Below the pieces are notes generated by a model that did not search any database, was not told the DNA's origin, and was given only the letters and a program-made list of their open reading frames with translations. Of a stretch of DNA of 64,000 nucleotides, positions 1-8,942 are shown piece after piece. The DNA is from Streptomyces sp. NRRL S-118. GTDB taxonomy: Bacteria; Actinomycetota; Actinomycetes; Streptomycetales; Streptomycetaceae. Within the stretch, counting starts at the first letter, position 1. Each line of letters begins with the position of its first letter. A program made the position numbers and the translations under genes. The stretch is taken from NCBI RefSeq assembly GCF_000716335.1, contig NZ_KL591003.1, forward strand, positions 320,261 through 384,260, written 5' to 3'.

Positions 1-621
1 GCCGTCGGGGCCGGGCCGCCATCCGTTGCCGAGGGCGCGGCGGGCGATGTTGGGGCCGCTGGCGATGCGTTCGACGCAGCCGCGCGATCCGCAGGGGCAC
101 GGGTCCCCGTCCAGCTCGACGCTGATGTGGCCGATGTGGCCGGCGTTGCCGGTCGGTCCGGTGTGCAGGCGCCCGCCCAGGACGAGTCCGCCGCCGACGC
201 CGGTGGAGACGACCAGGCACAGGGCGTCGGCGTAGCCGCGGGCGGCACCCTGCCAGTGCTCGGCGGCCGTCATGGCGACGCCGTCCCCGACCAGGGTGAC
301 GGGCAGCCCGCCGGTGGCCTGCCGCACCCGCTCGACCAGGGGGAAACCGCGCCAGCCCGGCACGTTGACGGGGCTGACCGTACCGGCGGAGGCGTCGACC
401 GGTCCGGCGCTGCCGATGCCGACGGCGGAGACGCGGCCCCAGAGCGGCGAGGCCGCCAGCTCGGCGAGCACCGCCTCGACCGCCCGCATCACCGTCTCTC
501 CGTCCTCGCGGGCCGGGGTCGGCCGCTGGGCCCGGACGATGATCACGCCGTCGCCGTCGACCAGCGCGCCGGCGATCTTGGTGCCACCGATGTCCAGCGC
601 GGCGGTCAGGTCGGAGTGCAT
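1..621 (-). CDS. ROK family sugar kinase (partial, C-terminus beyond window)
   Basis: This is the first 207 residues of a ROK-family sugar kinase, probably a glucokinase-type enzyme that phosphorylates a cytoplasmic hexose with ATP. The N-terminus carries the phosphate-binding motif DIGGTKIAGAL. A second conserved stretch, STGVGGGLVLGG, follows in the middle. The ROK zinc signature CPCGSRGCVE lies close to the window edge. The ATG at 621 starts MHSDLTAALDIGGTK. The gene is divergent from a LacI regulator across about 165 bp that contains a palindrome, so the regulator probably controls it. The sugar cannot be read from sequence; some ROK proteins are repressors, but this one has no N-terminal HTH domain. 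Confidence 0.9.
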   Translation of the reverse strand, partial: MHSDLTAALDIGGTKIAGALVDGDGVIIVRAQRPTPAREDGETVMRAVEAVLAELAASPLWGRVSAVGIGSAGPVDASAGTVSPVNVPGWRGFPLVERVRQATGGLPVTLVGDGVAMTAAEHWQGAARGYADALCLVVSTGVGGGLVLGGRLHTGPTGNAGHIGHISVELDGDPCPCGSRGCVERIASGPNIARRALGNGWRPGPDG

Positions 622-706
622 CGGTGGCGGGTCCCCCGTGAGAGCTGTCAGTACCTGCGGATACAGAGGTGGTTCGGGAAGAGTCTGCCTCAGTCTCCAT
701 GGCGCT

Positions 707-718
707 GACAACGTTGTC
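707..718. promoter_or_regulatory. LacI-type operator palindrome
   Basis: A perfect 12-bp palindrome with a central CG (GACAACGTTGTC) lies between the divergent ROK kinase and LacI genes. A palindrome with a central CpG is the usual form of a LacI/GalR operator. It sits 69 bp before the LacI start, just upstream of a TATGCT hexamer at 726-731 that could be a -10 element. I infer autoregulation plus control of the kinase. Confidence 0.6.
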
Positions 719-786
719 CAGGGCCTATGCTCGACGCCACACCCTTGCACAATCGATGACAGTACGACAGGACAGGACAGCGCACC

Positions 787-1815
787 GTGGCCGAGACCGC
801 CCGCCGACCCGATCATCGCTACGGCAACCGGCCCACCATGAAGGACGTGGCGGCCCGTGCGGGCGTCGGCCTCAAGACCGTCTCCCGCGTGGTGAACGGC
901 GAGCCGGGCGTCACTCCCGACACCGAGCGGCGCGTCCAGGAGGCCATCGAGGCGCTCGGCTTCCGCCGCAACGACAGCGCACGAGTACTGCGCAAGGGAC
1001 GCACCGCCTCGATCGGCCTGGTCCTGGAAGACCTCGCCGACCCGTTCTACGGGCCGCTCAGCCGCGCCGTCGAAGAGGTCGCGCGGGCGCACGGGGCGCT
1101 GTTGATCAACGGGTCCAGCGCGGAGGACCCGGACCGGGAGCAGGAGCTGGCCCTGGCGCTGTGCGCGCGCCGGGTCGACGGGCTGATCGTGATCCCGGCG
1201 GGTGACGACCACCGCTACCTGGAGCCCGAGATCAAGGCCGGGGTCGCCACCGTCTTCGTGGACCGCCCGGCCGGGCGCATCGACGCGGACGCGGTGCTCT
1301 CCGACAGCTTCGGCGGGGCCCGCGCGGGAGTGACGCACCTCATCGCGCACGGCCACCGCCGGATCGGCTTCATCGGCGACCAGGCACGGATCCACACGGC
1401 CGTGGAGCGGCTGCGCGGCTACCGGGCGGCGATGGAGGACGCGGAGCTCGCGGTGGACGACTCCTGGGTCTCGCTGGGCTCGACCGACCCGGATCGGGTA
1501 CGGGGCGCGGTCGCGGCGATGCTGGCCGGCCCGGACCCGGTGACGGCGATCTTCGCGGGCAACAACCGGGTGACGGTGACGGTCGTGCGCGAGCTGGCCG
1601 GGCGGGAGCGCCCGGTCGCCCTGGTCGGCTTCGACGACATCGAGCTCGCCGACCTGCTCGGTATCACGGTCATCGCCCAGGACGCGGCCGCGCTGGGCCG
1701 CACCGCCGCGGAGCGGCTCTTCCGCCGGCTGGACGGCAGCGACGACGCTCCGGAGCGGGTGGTGCTGGACACGACGCTGATCCCGCGCGGCTCGGGCGAG
1801 ATCCGGCCGTCCTGA
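787..1815 (+). CDS. LacI family transcriptional regulator
   Basis: A 342-residue LacI/GalR-type repressor. The N-terminal HTH and hinge helix are clear (MKDVAARAGVGLKTVSRVVN, starting at residue 18). A periplasmic-binding-protein-like effector domain follows, with the typical core SIGLVLEDLADPFYGPL and the later FDDIELADLLGITVIAQD. The GTG at 787 is used here; an ATG at 838 would start directly at MKDVAARAG, and neither has a strong Shine-Dalgarno sequence. It is divergent from a ROK sugar kinase and probably represses it through the palindrome at 707-718. The effector is unknown but is likely a sugar or sugar phosphate. Confidence 0.93.
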   Translation: MAETARRPDHRYGNRPTMKDVAARAGVGLKTVSRVVNGEPGVTPDTERRVQEAIEALGFRRNDSARVLRKGRTASIGLVLEDLADPFYGPLSRAVEEVARAHGALLINGSSAEDPDREQELALALCARRVDGLIVIPAGDDHRYLEPEIKAGVATVFVDRPAGRIDADAVLSDSFGGARAGVTHLIAHGHRRIGFIGDQARIHTAVERLRGYRAAMEDAELAVDDSWVSLGSTDPDRVRGAVAAMLAGPDPVTAIFAGNNRVTVTVVRELAGRERPVALVGFDDIELADLLGITVIAQDAAALGRTAAERLFRRLDGSDDAPERVVLDTTLIPRGSGEIRPS

Positions 1816-2207
1816 CCGCTGACGGCTGCTCGCGCGGCTCCTGGCTCCTGGCTCCTGGCTCCTGATTGTTGGCTGCCGGGAACTCCTGGCCTCTGCCGCT
1901 CGTGGCTGCTCGGCTCGTGGCTCGTGGCTCGTGCGACCCCACCGCTTTGCGGCTCCCACGCCCCCTGGGGTCGCCGCGCCGCGCCGCCGTAGCGCCCCCG
2001 GCCGCGCCGCCGTAGCGCCCCCGAAGGTCAGGGGCGCCGTGGTCCCCTCGCCGGGCGCCGGCCCGCCACCGCGGAACCTCCCGGAGCGGACCGGCGCTCG
2101 CCCGGGCGGGCACCCACCACCAGGGGTTGTGCGCCACAGGTGGTGCGCCACGAGTTGGTGCGCCACAGGTCCGTGCCCGGCGGGGGCCGCCGCCTCCGCC
2201 GGGCGGG
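1816..2207. repeat. Gene-free stretch of simple tandem repeats
   Basis: This 392-bp gap after the LacI gene has no convincing gene. It is made of short tandem units: GGCTCCT four times at 1836-1863, GGCTCGT three times at 1912-1932, a 20-bp unit containing GCCGCCGTAGCGCCCCC at 1981 and again at 2004, and GTGCGCCAC three times within about 2128-2167. It separates two convergent genes, so it is probably only transcript tail and slippage-prone filler. Confidence 0.6.
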
Positions 2208-3953
2208 TCAGCAGACCGGCAGGCCGGGGAGCGGAGCGTCGTTGTCGCCGCCCTGGATGTAGACGTCGCTCACGTAGACGCCGGTGTTGCCGCTGTCGTC
2301 GTCGGTCTTCGCCCACCAGACGTTGGTCCACTCGCCGTGGGTCTCGCGGCGGCCCAGGTCGGCCTGGCAGTAGAAGTAGTTGGTGCCGGCGTTGAGGGTG
2401 CCTGCCGCGCTGCCGTCGGCGCGGTACGACGTCGCGGTGCGCCACACCTGGCAGTTGTACTTGCCGCCGCCGATGGAGTGGCAGACGGGCGCCGGAGCCG
2501 GTGCGCCACCGCCCCCGGTCGTGGTGGTCGATCCGGAGGTGTCGCCGCCGGTGGTGCCGCCCGAGGAGCCGGAGCCCGAGCCGTCACCGCCGGAGCCCTT
2601 GCCCCCGTCCGTGCCGGCCGCGGGAAGGGACGGCTTGCGCGACGGCGTGGGCGACGCGGGGTCGGTGGACCCCGGGGCGGAGCGCGTGGCTTCGGGGCTG
2701 GGCTTCCCCGAGGGATCCGAGGCGCCGGGCACCTGGTCGAGGGCCCGGGCCTGGTCCGGCGTGCCGCCCGTCGGGGCGTCCACCCGACCGCCGGCCAGTT
2801 CCTGGTCCGTTGCGCCGCCTGAGCGGTCCATGAAGGCGTACGTCACGCCTCCCCCGGCCAGCAGCACGGCCGCGATCGCCGCCGCCACCATGACCCGCGA
2901 CCGGCTCTTACGGCGCCGCTCCGTCCGGGTGGAGGGCGCGGGCACCCCCGGTGCGGGGGTCGCCGGTGCCATGGGGGCCGCCTGCGCAGGCGGTTCGGGT
3001 GTCACGGGCCCCATGGGGGCCATGGGTGTCACGGGTGCCGGGCCGAAGCCCTGGGGCTGGTGCGGCAGGACGGTCCGCTCGGTCGGCACGTACGGAGGCG
3101 CGGGCGCCGCGGCCTGCCGCCCCTCGCCCACCGCCGCCAGCAGCCGTGCCGCCGTCAGGGCGTCCGGACGCTGCGCCGGGTCCTTGTGCATGAGCTGATG
3201 CAGCACCGCGCCGAGCGGCCCCGCTCGGCGCGGCTCGGGCAGCGGCTCCGCGACGATCGCGGTGAGCGTCGACCACGTCGACGTACGGCGGAAGGGCGAG
3301 GCGCCTTCGACCGCGGCGTACAGCGTGGCGCCCAGCGCCCAGACGTCGGAGGCGGGTCCCGGGTCGTGGCCCTGGGCGCGTTCGGGCGCGAGGTAGTCCA
3401 GGGAGCCGACGATCTCGCCGCTGCGCGTGAGGTGGGTGGCGGAGCCGTCGCCGGGGTCGTCCATCGCGGCGATGCCGAAGTCGGTGAGGACGACCCGTCC
3501 CGTGCGGTCCAGCAGGACGTTGCCGGGCTTGACGTCCCGGTGCAGCACGCCGACCGCGTGGGCGGCGCCGAGTGCCTCCAGCACCGCGGCGCCGATGGCG
3601 GCGGCCTCGCGGGGGTCCAGCACGCCGCGTTCGGCGAGCACGTCGTCGAGGGACGGGCCGTCGACGAGCTCCATGACGATGACGGGCCGGCCCTGGTGGT
3701 CGGCGACGTCGTGGACGGCGATGACCCCGGGGTGGCGCACCCGTGCGGCGGCCCGGGCCTCACGCTGCATGCGCAGCCGCAGGTCGGCGAGTTCGTGGCC
3801 GGAGGAGTCCGTGTAGGTACGGAGCTCCTTGACGGCCACCTCGCGGCCCAGCACCTCGTCGAACGCCCGCCAGACGACGCCCATGCCACCGCGGCCGAGC
3901 TGCCGGACGACCCGGTAGCGCCCCGCGATCAGTTCCTTCTCCCCCGAAGACAC
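2208..3953 (-). CDS. Membrane serine/threonine protein kinase with Cys-containing extracellular tail
   Basis: A 581-residue Hanks-type kinase. The kinase domain occupies about residues 13-270: glycine loop LGRGGMGVV, ATP lysine in VAVKEL (K42), catalytic loop HRDVKPGNVLL with D140, and DFG at 158-160. A Pro/Ala-rich juxtamembrane stretch leads to one membrane helix at about 354-374, then a Ser/Gly/Thr-rich linker. The last 95 residues hold four cysteines and aromatic residues and resemble a small SH3-like sensor domain; there are no PASTA repeats. The GTG at 3953 is preceded by G-rich sequence. It is monocistronic between convergent and tandem neighbours. Ligand and substrates are unknown. 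Confidence 0.93.
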   Translation of the reverse strand: MSSGEKELIAGRYRVVRQLGRGGMGVVWRAFDEVLGREVAVKELRTYTDSSGHELADLRLRMQREARAAARVRHPGVIAVHDVADHQGRPVIVMELVDGPSLDDVLAERGVLDPREAAAIGAAVLEALGAAHAVGVLHRDVKPGNVLLDRTGRVVLTDFGIAAMDDPGDGSATHLTRSGEIVGSLDYLAPERAQGHDPGPASDVWALGATLYAAVEGASPFRRTSTWSTLTAIVAEPLPEPRRAGPLGAVLHQLMHKDPAQRPDALTAARLLAAVGEGRQAAAPAPPYVPTERTVLPHQPQGFGPAPVTPMAPMGPVTPEPPAQAAPMAPATPAPGVPAPSTRTERRRKSRSRVMVAAAIAAVLLAGGGVTYAFMDRSGGATDQELAGGRVDAPTGGTPDQARALDQVPGASDPSGKPSPEATRSAPGSTDPASPTPSRKPSLPAAGTDGGKGSGGDGSGSGSSGGTTGGDTSGSTTTTGGGGAPAPAPVCHSIGGGKYNCQVWRTATSYRADGSAAGTLNAGTNYFYCQADLGRRETHGEWTNVWWAKTDDDSGNTGVYVSDVYIQGGDNDAPLPGLPVC

Positions 3954-4026
3954 CGCTGCCCCGTTCCCCTGTACGCCGATCGATACGGCGTACAGAGTAC
4001 GGGGCGCCGGTGGCCGTCCCGGCCGC

Positions 4027-5325
4027 TTACGGGGCGGTGGCGGTCAGGTCGCCGCGGCGGGGGGCGGCGAAGCCGTCGAGGTCCGCCCGGCTCAGGCCGG
4101 TCAGACGGGCGACCTCGTCGGTGTCGAGGGCGCCGCAGTCGATGCCCCGCAGCAGGTAGGAGCCGAGGGCCTTGGCGGTGGCGGGCTCGTCCATGACATC
4201 GCCGCCCGCCTGGTTGGCGTACGCGGACAGACGGGCCGCGGCCTGCTCGAAGCCCTCGCGGTAGAAGGCGAAGACGGCGGCGTACCGGGTGGGCAGGTGG
4301 CCGGGGTGCATGTCCCAGCCCTGGTAGTAGGCGCGGGCGAGCGCGCGGCGGGTGAGACCGTAGTGGAGGCGCCAGGCGTCGTGGACCTTCTCGGTGGTGC
4401 CGACCGGCAGGACGTTGGTGGAGCCGTCGGAGACGCGTACGCCGGTGCCGGCCGCGGCGACCTGCATGACGGCCTTGGCGTGGTCGGCGGCCGGGTGGTC
4501 GCTGGCCTGGTGGGCTGCGGAGACGCCGAGGCAGGCGCTGTAGTCGAAGGTGCCGTAGTGGAGGCCGGTGGCGCGCCCTTCGGCGGCGTCGATCATGCGG
4601 GCCACGGTGGCGGTGCCGTCGGCGGCGAGGATGGCCTGGCTGGTCTCGACCTGGATCTCGAAGCCGATGCGGCCGGTTTCCAGGCCGCGGGCCTTCTCGA
4701 ACTCCTCCAGCAGGCGGACCATGGCGGTGACCTGCTCGGGATAGGTGACCTTGGGGAGGGTGAGGACGAGTCCGGCGGGCAGGCCGCCGGCCTCCATGAG
4801 CCCGGTGAGGAAGATGTCCAGGGTGCGGATGCCGCGGTCGCGTACGGCGGCCTCCATGCACTTCATGCGGATGCCCATGTACGGGGCGGCCGTCCCGTTG
4901 CGGTACGCCTCGGAGATCAGGCGGGCGGCGCGGGCGGCGTCCCGGTCCTCTTCGGCCCCGCCCTTGCCGCCGTAGCCGTCCTCGAAGTCGACGCGCAGGT
5001 CCTCGATGGGTTCGCGCTCCAGCTTCGCCCGTACGCGCGCGTACACCGGCTCGGCGAGCTCGTCGGACAGGCCGAGGACGGCGGCGAGGGAGGCGGCGTC
5101 CGGCGCGTGCTCGTCGAGCATGGCGAGGGCCTGGTCGCCCCAGGAGCGGATGGTGCCGGCTTCGAAGGCGTCGCCGGGTACGTAGACGGTGTGGACGGGC
5201 TGGCGGGTGCCGGGGTCGCCCGGGTAACGGCGGGCGAGTTCGGCGTCCACCGACACGAGCGAGGCGCTGATGCCGTCGCTGACCGCACCGGCGAGACTCG
5301 TCGCCACCTTCTCCTGCTGACCCAT
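4027..5325 (-). CDS. DUF6986 family protein (HpcH/HpaI aldolase / citrate-lyase-beta-like)
   Basis: A 432-residue protein of the DUF6986 group, related to the TIM-barrel HpcH/HpaI aldolases and citrate lyase beta chains. The stretch LRVDFEDGYGGKG resembles the metal and acidic-residue region of that fold, and LPKVTYPEQV, FEIQVETSQAIL and GLHYGTFDYSA are the later barrel strands. The ATG at 5325 (MGQQEKVATS) has a GGAGGG site seven bases upstream; a longer frame from 5385 lacks one. The family probably makes or breaks C-C bonds in 2-oxo acid or CoA substrates, but no substrate is evident here. Confidence 0.85.
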   Translation of the reverse strand: MGQQEKVATSLAGAVSDGISASLVSVDAELARRYPGDPGTRQPVHTVYVPGDAFEAGTIRSWGDQALAMLDEHAPDAASLAAVLGLSDELAEPVYARVRAKLEREPIEDLRVDFEDGYGGKGGAEEDRDAARAARLISEAYRNGTAAPYMGIRMKCMEAAVRDRGIRTLDIFLTGLMEAGGLPAGLVLTLPKVTYPEQVTAMVRLLEEFEKARGLETGRIGFEIQVETSQAILAADGTATVARMIDAAEGRATGLHYGTFDYSACLGVSAAHQASDHPAADHAKAVMQVAAAGTGVRVSDGSTNVLPVGTTEKVHDAWRLHYGLTRRALARAYYQGWDMHPGHLPTRYAAVFAFYREGFEQAAARLSAYANQAGGDVMDEPATAKALGSYLLRGIDCGALDTDEVARLTGLSRADLDGFAAPRRGDLTATAP

Positions 5326-5437
5326 TCCCGAACCCTCCGCGCTCTCAGTGCCGCTTTTCCGCTTCACGGAATCAACAATCCGCATAGCGAAGTTAATCGG
5401 TGGGCCTGACCTGCGTCAATGGTGCCTCCAACGGAAC

Positions 5438-5470
5438 GGGGCCGCGCGGTGAAGATCACCACGCGGCCCC
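5438..5470 (-). terminator. Hairpin terminator of the etf operon
   Basis: Arms GGGGCCGCG and CGCGGCCCC, extended by GGTG/CACC across one mismatch, enclose a 5-base loop. It lies about 22 bp beyond the etfA stop. It has no T-tract, as is common in high-G+C actinobacteria. Confidence 0.55.
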
Positions 5471-5492
5471 GGGCCGTGACGGAAGGCGCAGG

Positions 5493-6455
5493 TCAGCCCT
5501 TGCGCGCCTGGACCTCGGCGGTCAGCTGCGGGACGACCTCGAAGAGGTCGCCGACCACGCCGTAGTCGACCAGGTCGAAGATCGGGGCCTCGGCGTCCTT
5601 GTTGATGGCCACGATGGTCTTCGAGGTCTGCATGCCCGCGCGGTGCTGGATCGCGCCGGAGATGCCCGCCGCGATGTACAGCTGCGGCGAGACCGACTTA
5701 CCGGTCTGGCCGACCTGGTTGGTGTGCGGGTACCAGCCGGCGTCGACCGCGGCGCGCGAGGCGCCGACGGCGGCACCGAGCGAGTCGGCGAGCTGCTCGA
5801 TGATCGAGAAGTTCTCGGCGCCGTTGACGCCACGGCCGCCGGAGACCACGATCGCGGCCTCGGTCAGCTCGGGGCGGCCGGTCGACTCGCGCGGGGTGCG
5901 GGAGACGACCTTGGTGCCGGTGGCCTTCTCGGAGAAGGAGACCGACAGGGCCTCGACGGTGCCCGCGGCCGGGGCGGCCTCCACGGGGGCCGAGTTCGGC
6001 TTGACCGTGATGACCGGGGTGCCCTTGGAGACACGGGACTTGGTGGTGAAGGAGGCGGCGAACGCGGACTGCGTGGCCACCGGGCCCTCGTCGCCGGCCT
6101 CGAGGTCGACGGCGTCGGTGATGATGCCGGAGCCGAGACGGACCGCGAGGCGGGCCGCGATCTCCTTGCCCTCGGCGGAGGACGGGACGAGCACGGCGGC
6201 GGGCGAGACGGCCTCGTGGGCGGCCTGCAGCGCGTCGACCTTCGGGACGACGAGGTAGTCGCCGAACTCCGGGGCGTCGGCGGTGAGGACCTTCACCGCG
6301 CCGTGCTCGGCGAGCGTGGCGGCGGTGGCCTCGGCGCCGGAGCCGAGGGCGACCGCGACCGGCTCGCCGATGCGGCGGGCGAGGGTCAGCAGCTCCAGCG
6401 TGGGCTTGCGGACGGCACCGTCCACGTGGTCGACGTAGACGAGAACTTCAGCCAT
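5493..6455 (-). CDS. etfA: Electron transfer flavoprotein subunit alpha
   Basis: A 320-residue ETF alpha subunit (FixB family). With EtfB it carries electrons from acyl-CoA and other flavin dehydrogenases towards the quinone pool. The N-terminal half begins [20 protein letters not shown]. The C-terminal FAD domain contains [26 protein letters not shown] and [11 protein letters not shown], then the terminal [20 protein letters not shown] signature. The ATG at 6455 has AGGAG about 10 bases upstream; an in-frame TTG nine bases earlier sits too close to that site. It follows etfB by about 124 bp on the same strand, and a hairpin follows it. Confidence 0.97.
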   Translation of the reverse strand: MAEVLVYVDHVDGAVRKPTLELLTLARRIGEPVAVALGSGAEATAATLAEHGAVKVLTADAPEFGDYLVVPKVDALQAAHEAVSPAAVLVPSSAEGKEIAARLAVRLGSGIITDAVDLEAGDEGPVATQSAFAASFTTKSRVSKGTPVITVKPNSAPVEAAPAAGTVEALSVSFSEKATGTKVVSRTPRESTGRPELTEAAIVVSGGRGVNGAENFSIIEQLADSLGAAVGASRAAVDAGWYPHTNQVGQTGKSVSPQLYIAAGISGAIQHRAGMQTSKTIVAINKDAEAPIFDLVDYGVVGDLFEVVPQLTAEVQARKG

Positions 6456-6579
6456 GGGACTCAATCTCCTGCGGTGCGAGAAATCTGGGCGGGTGAGTGG
6501 CTCGCGCGAGCCTCAGATGCCGGGCCGGTCCGGGGTGGCGGCGGATACGGCTCCGCCGCACGGCCCCGGACCCCGGCAA

Positions 6580-7365
6580 CTAGATGAACTTCTGGCCCGC
6601 GAGGAACTCGGCCAGCTGCTTGCCGCCCTCGCCCTCGTCCTTGACGATCGTGCCGGCCGTGCGGGCCGGGCGCTCCGTGGCCGAGTCGACCTTGGTCCAG
6701 GAGCCCTCGAGGCCGACCTCGTCGGCGTCGATGTCCAGGTCGCCCAGGTCCAGCGACTCGACCGGCTTCTTCTTGGCGGCCATGATGCCCTTGAAGGACG
6801 GGTAGCGGGCCTCGCCCGACTGGTCCGTCACGGACACGACGGCCGGCAGGGACGCCTCCAGCTGCTCGGACGCGGTGTCGCCGTCGCGGCGGCCCTTGAC
6901 GGTGCCGTCCTCGACCGAGACCTCGGAGAGCAGGGTGACCTGCGGCACGCCCAGGCGCTCGGCGAGGATCGCCGGCAGGACGCCCATGGTGCCGTCGGTG
7001 GACGCCATGCCGCAGATGACCAGGTCGTACCCGGTCTTCTCGATCGCCTTGGCGAGCACCAGCGAGGTGGCCATGACGTCCGAGCCGTGCAGGTCGTCGT
7101 CCTCGACGTGGACGGCCTTGTCGGCGCCCATGGACAGCGCCTTGCGCAGCGCGTCCTTGGCGTCCTCGGGGCCGACGGTCAGCACCGTGATCTCGGCGTC
7201 GTCCGCGTCCTCGGCGATCTGCAGCGCCTGCTCCACCGCGTACTCGTCCAGCTCCGACAGCAGGCCGTCGACGTCGTCGCGGTCGACGGTCAGGTCATCG
7301 GCGAAGTGCCGGTCGCCGGTGGCGTCGGGCACGTACTTCACACAGACAACGATCCTCAAGCTCAC
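6580..7365 (-). CDS. etfB: Electron transfer flavoprotein subunit beta
   Basis: A 261-residue ETF beta subunit (FixA family), partner of the alpha subunit downstream. It opens with MSLRIVVCVKYVPDATGD and shows the ETF-beta core DEYAVEQALQIAED, VLTVGPEDAKDALRKALSMG and CGMASTDGTMGVLPAILAE. The conserved recognition-loop region is present as SVTDQSGEARYPSFKGIMAAKKKPV. The GTG at 7365 is preceded by TAGGAG at good spacing. It is the first gene of a two-gene operon. Confidence 0.97.
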   Translation of the reverse strand: MSLRIVVCVKYVPDATGDRHFADDLTVDRDDVDGLLSELDEYAVEQALQIAEDADDAEITVLTVGPEDAKDALRKALSMGADKAVHVEDDDLHGSDVMATSLVLAKAIEKTGYDLVICGMASTDGTMGVLPAILAERLGVPQVTLLSEVSVEDGTVKGRRDGDTASEQLEASLPAVVSVTDQSGEARYPSFKGIMAAKKKPVESLDLGDLDIDADEVGLEGSWTKVDSATERPARTAGTIVKDEGEGGKQLAEFLAGQKFI

Positions 7366-7567
7366 GCCGGCTCTCCTACTGCATCGTCATAACTGGGCTG
7401 CCTTGTTGCACGCAGCATAGGCGCCTGATGGGACGGTTTCCGCTCGGGGCGGGTGCCGCCCCCAGCGGAAATATTACTCGTCAGTACACCCACTGTGTTC
7501 CCGGTAAGCAAGCGCTTTGAACTGTGACCTTGCCAACGCTGAGTAACCGGGCTGTACGCGCGCTTCC

Positions 7568-8098
7568 TCAGTCGCGCAGCGCGTTGAACCGGCCCTGGTG
7601 GTACAGCAGCGGGCGTCCGGCGCCGTCCGGGTCGCCGTCCACCACCTGCGCCACCACGATGCGGTGGTCGCCCGCCGGGACGCGCGCCACGACCCGGCAC
7701 ACGAGCCAGGCCAGGACGCCGTCGAGCACGGGGACGCCCTCGGGGCCGGCGTGCCACCGGGTGGGCGGGGCGAACCGGTCGGCGCCGCTGCGCGCGAAGG
7801 TGGCGGCCAGCTCCCGCTGGTGCTCGCCGAGTATGTGGACGCCGATGTGTTCCGCCTCGGCCAGGACCGGCCAACTGGATGAGGTGGTGCCCACGCCGAA
7901 CGAGATCAGCGGGGGGTCGGCGGCGACCGAGCTGAGCGAGGTCGCGGTGAATCCGACGGGCCGCCCGGCTCCCTGCGCGGTGACGACCGCCACCCCTGCC
8001 GCGTGCCGCCGGAAGACGGAACGGAGCAGCTCGGGCGTGGCGGAGGGCACCGGCGTGGGGGGCCGGGTGGAGGTGCGCAGGCCGGGCGAGACGGTCAT
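7568..8098 (-). CDS. Flavin reductase family protein (FMN-binding split barrel)
   Basis: A 176-residue protein of the flavin reductase/NTAB family, which reduces FMN or FAD with NAD(P)H for partner monooxygenases. Typical stretches are FRRHAAGVAVVTA, PVGFTATSLSSVAADPPLISF and VHILGEHQRELAATFA, and the C-terminal half contains DHRIVVAQVVDGDPDGAGRPLLYHQGRF. The ATG at 8098 starts MTVSPGLRTST. No two-component monooxygenase is adjacent, so its partner is elsewhere or it acts generally. It lies between etfB and a thioredoxin-like gene, all on the same strand. Confidence 0.9.
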   Translation of the reverse strand: MTVSPGLRTSTRPPTPVPSATPELLRSVFRRHAAGVAVVTAQGAGRPVGFTATSLSSVAADPPLISFGVGTTSSSWPVLAEAEHIGVHILGEHQRELAATFARSGADRFAPPTRWHAGPEGVPVLDGVLAWLVCRVVARVPAGDHRIVVAQVVDGDPDGAGRPLLYHQGRFNALRD

Positions 8099-8171
8099 GG
8101 GGCGTCAGCCTTCCGATGCGTGGCATGCACAGTCAAGTGCGTCCGGGGAACTGCGAGATGTGTCACGGCGG

Positions 8172-8540
8172 TCACACCGCGTGCCCGAGGGCGGCGATGA
8201 CGTCCGCCCTGCGCGGCTGGCCGGCCGCGCGCCGCACGATCCGGCCGTCGCGGTCCAGCACCAGCACGGTGGGGGTCCTGACGATGCCCAGCGCGCGGAC
8301 GAGAGCGAGGCGGCCTTCGGCGTCGATCTCGACGTGGGTGACGCCGGGGACCATCTCCGCCACCTCGGCGAGGGTCCGCCGGGTCGCGCGGCACGGCTGG
8401 CAGAACGCGCTGGAGAACTGCACGAGCGTCGCCCGCTCGCCGAGGCGGGCGACGCCCAGCTCGTCCGGTCCGAGCAGGTCCTCGCCCGCGCCGCCGCCCT
8501 CGCCGCTCACCCTTCCGCCTTCCGTCGCGTCTTCCGTCAC
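8172..8540 (-). CDS. Thioredoxin family protein
   Basis: A 122-residue thioredoxin-fold protein with active site CQPC in ATLVQFSSAFCQPCRATRRTL, followed by the cis-proline region IVRTPTVLVLDRDGR. I place the start at the GTG at 8540 (MTEDATEGGRV), with GAGAGG about 10 bases upstream. The open frame continues to 8849, but the added residues are low-complexity Gly/Arg/Ala and lie over 10-bp direct repeats. The CQPC rather than CGPC motif suggests a different redox potential from housekeeping thioredoxin. The acidic and Gly-rich N-terminal 30 residues are not part of the fold. Confidence 0.87.
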   Translation of the reverse strand: MTEDATEGGRVSGEGGGAGEDLLGPDELGVARLGERATLVQFSSAFCQPCRATRRTLAEVAEMVPGVTHVEIDAEGRLALVRALGIVRTPTVLVLDRDGRIVRRAAGQPRRADVIAALGHAV

Positions 8541-8942
8541 GCCCGCCCCACCTCTCCGCGCCTCTCCGCGCCTCTCCGCGCCGCGTCCCTCCGCGCCGCC
8601 GGACCCCCGGCGCCGGGAGCACCCGAGCCGGGCACCGGAGCACCCTGCCGGGAAGGACACCGCCGGCGCCGTGAGCGCCGCCGGGGCGGACCGGAAAGTC
8701 TCCGGACAGCCGCCGGCCGCGCCTCCGGCACCGCCGTCAGATGGAGCGTCCGCGCGGCCCCCGATGATTCCCGCTCGGCGCCGATCAGCCACGACGTGAC
8801 GAGAATCTCGCCCCACGAAGGCGTCAGGACTGGTTTGAAGGGCGGACATGGGGCACGATCTGCCCCATGCCGGATACCTACGGCTGCGTAACTTCCGCCG
8901 GGAGAACCTCCCCAGGCATGTTCAGAGAGAAGGGTCTTCTCC
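8541..8942. other. Divergent intergenic region with 10-bp direct repeats
   Basis: About 400 bp lie between the divergent thioredoxin-like and acyltransferase genes. It carries three exact tandem copies of CCTCTCCGCG at 8551-8580, just upstream of the chosen thioredoxin start. No convincing gene is present. Promoters for both flanking genes must be here, but I could not identify strong -10/-35 pairs. Confidence 0.45.

Noticed and set aside
8541..8849. N-terminal extension of the thioredoxin-like protein
   Set aside because: Low-complexity residues over 10-bp DNA repeats; a GTG with a ribosome site lies at 8540.
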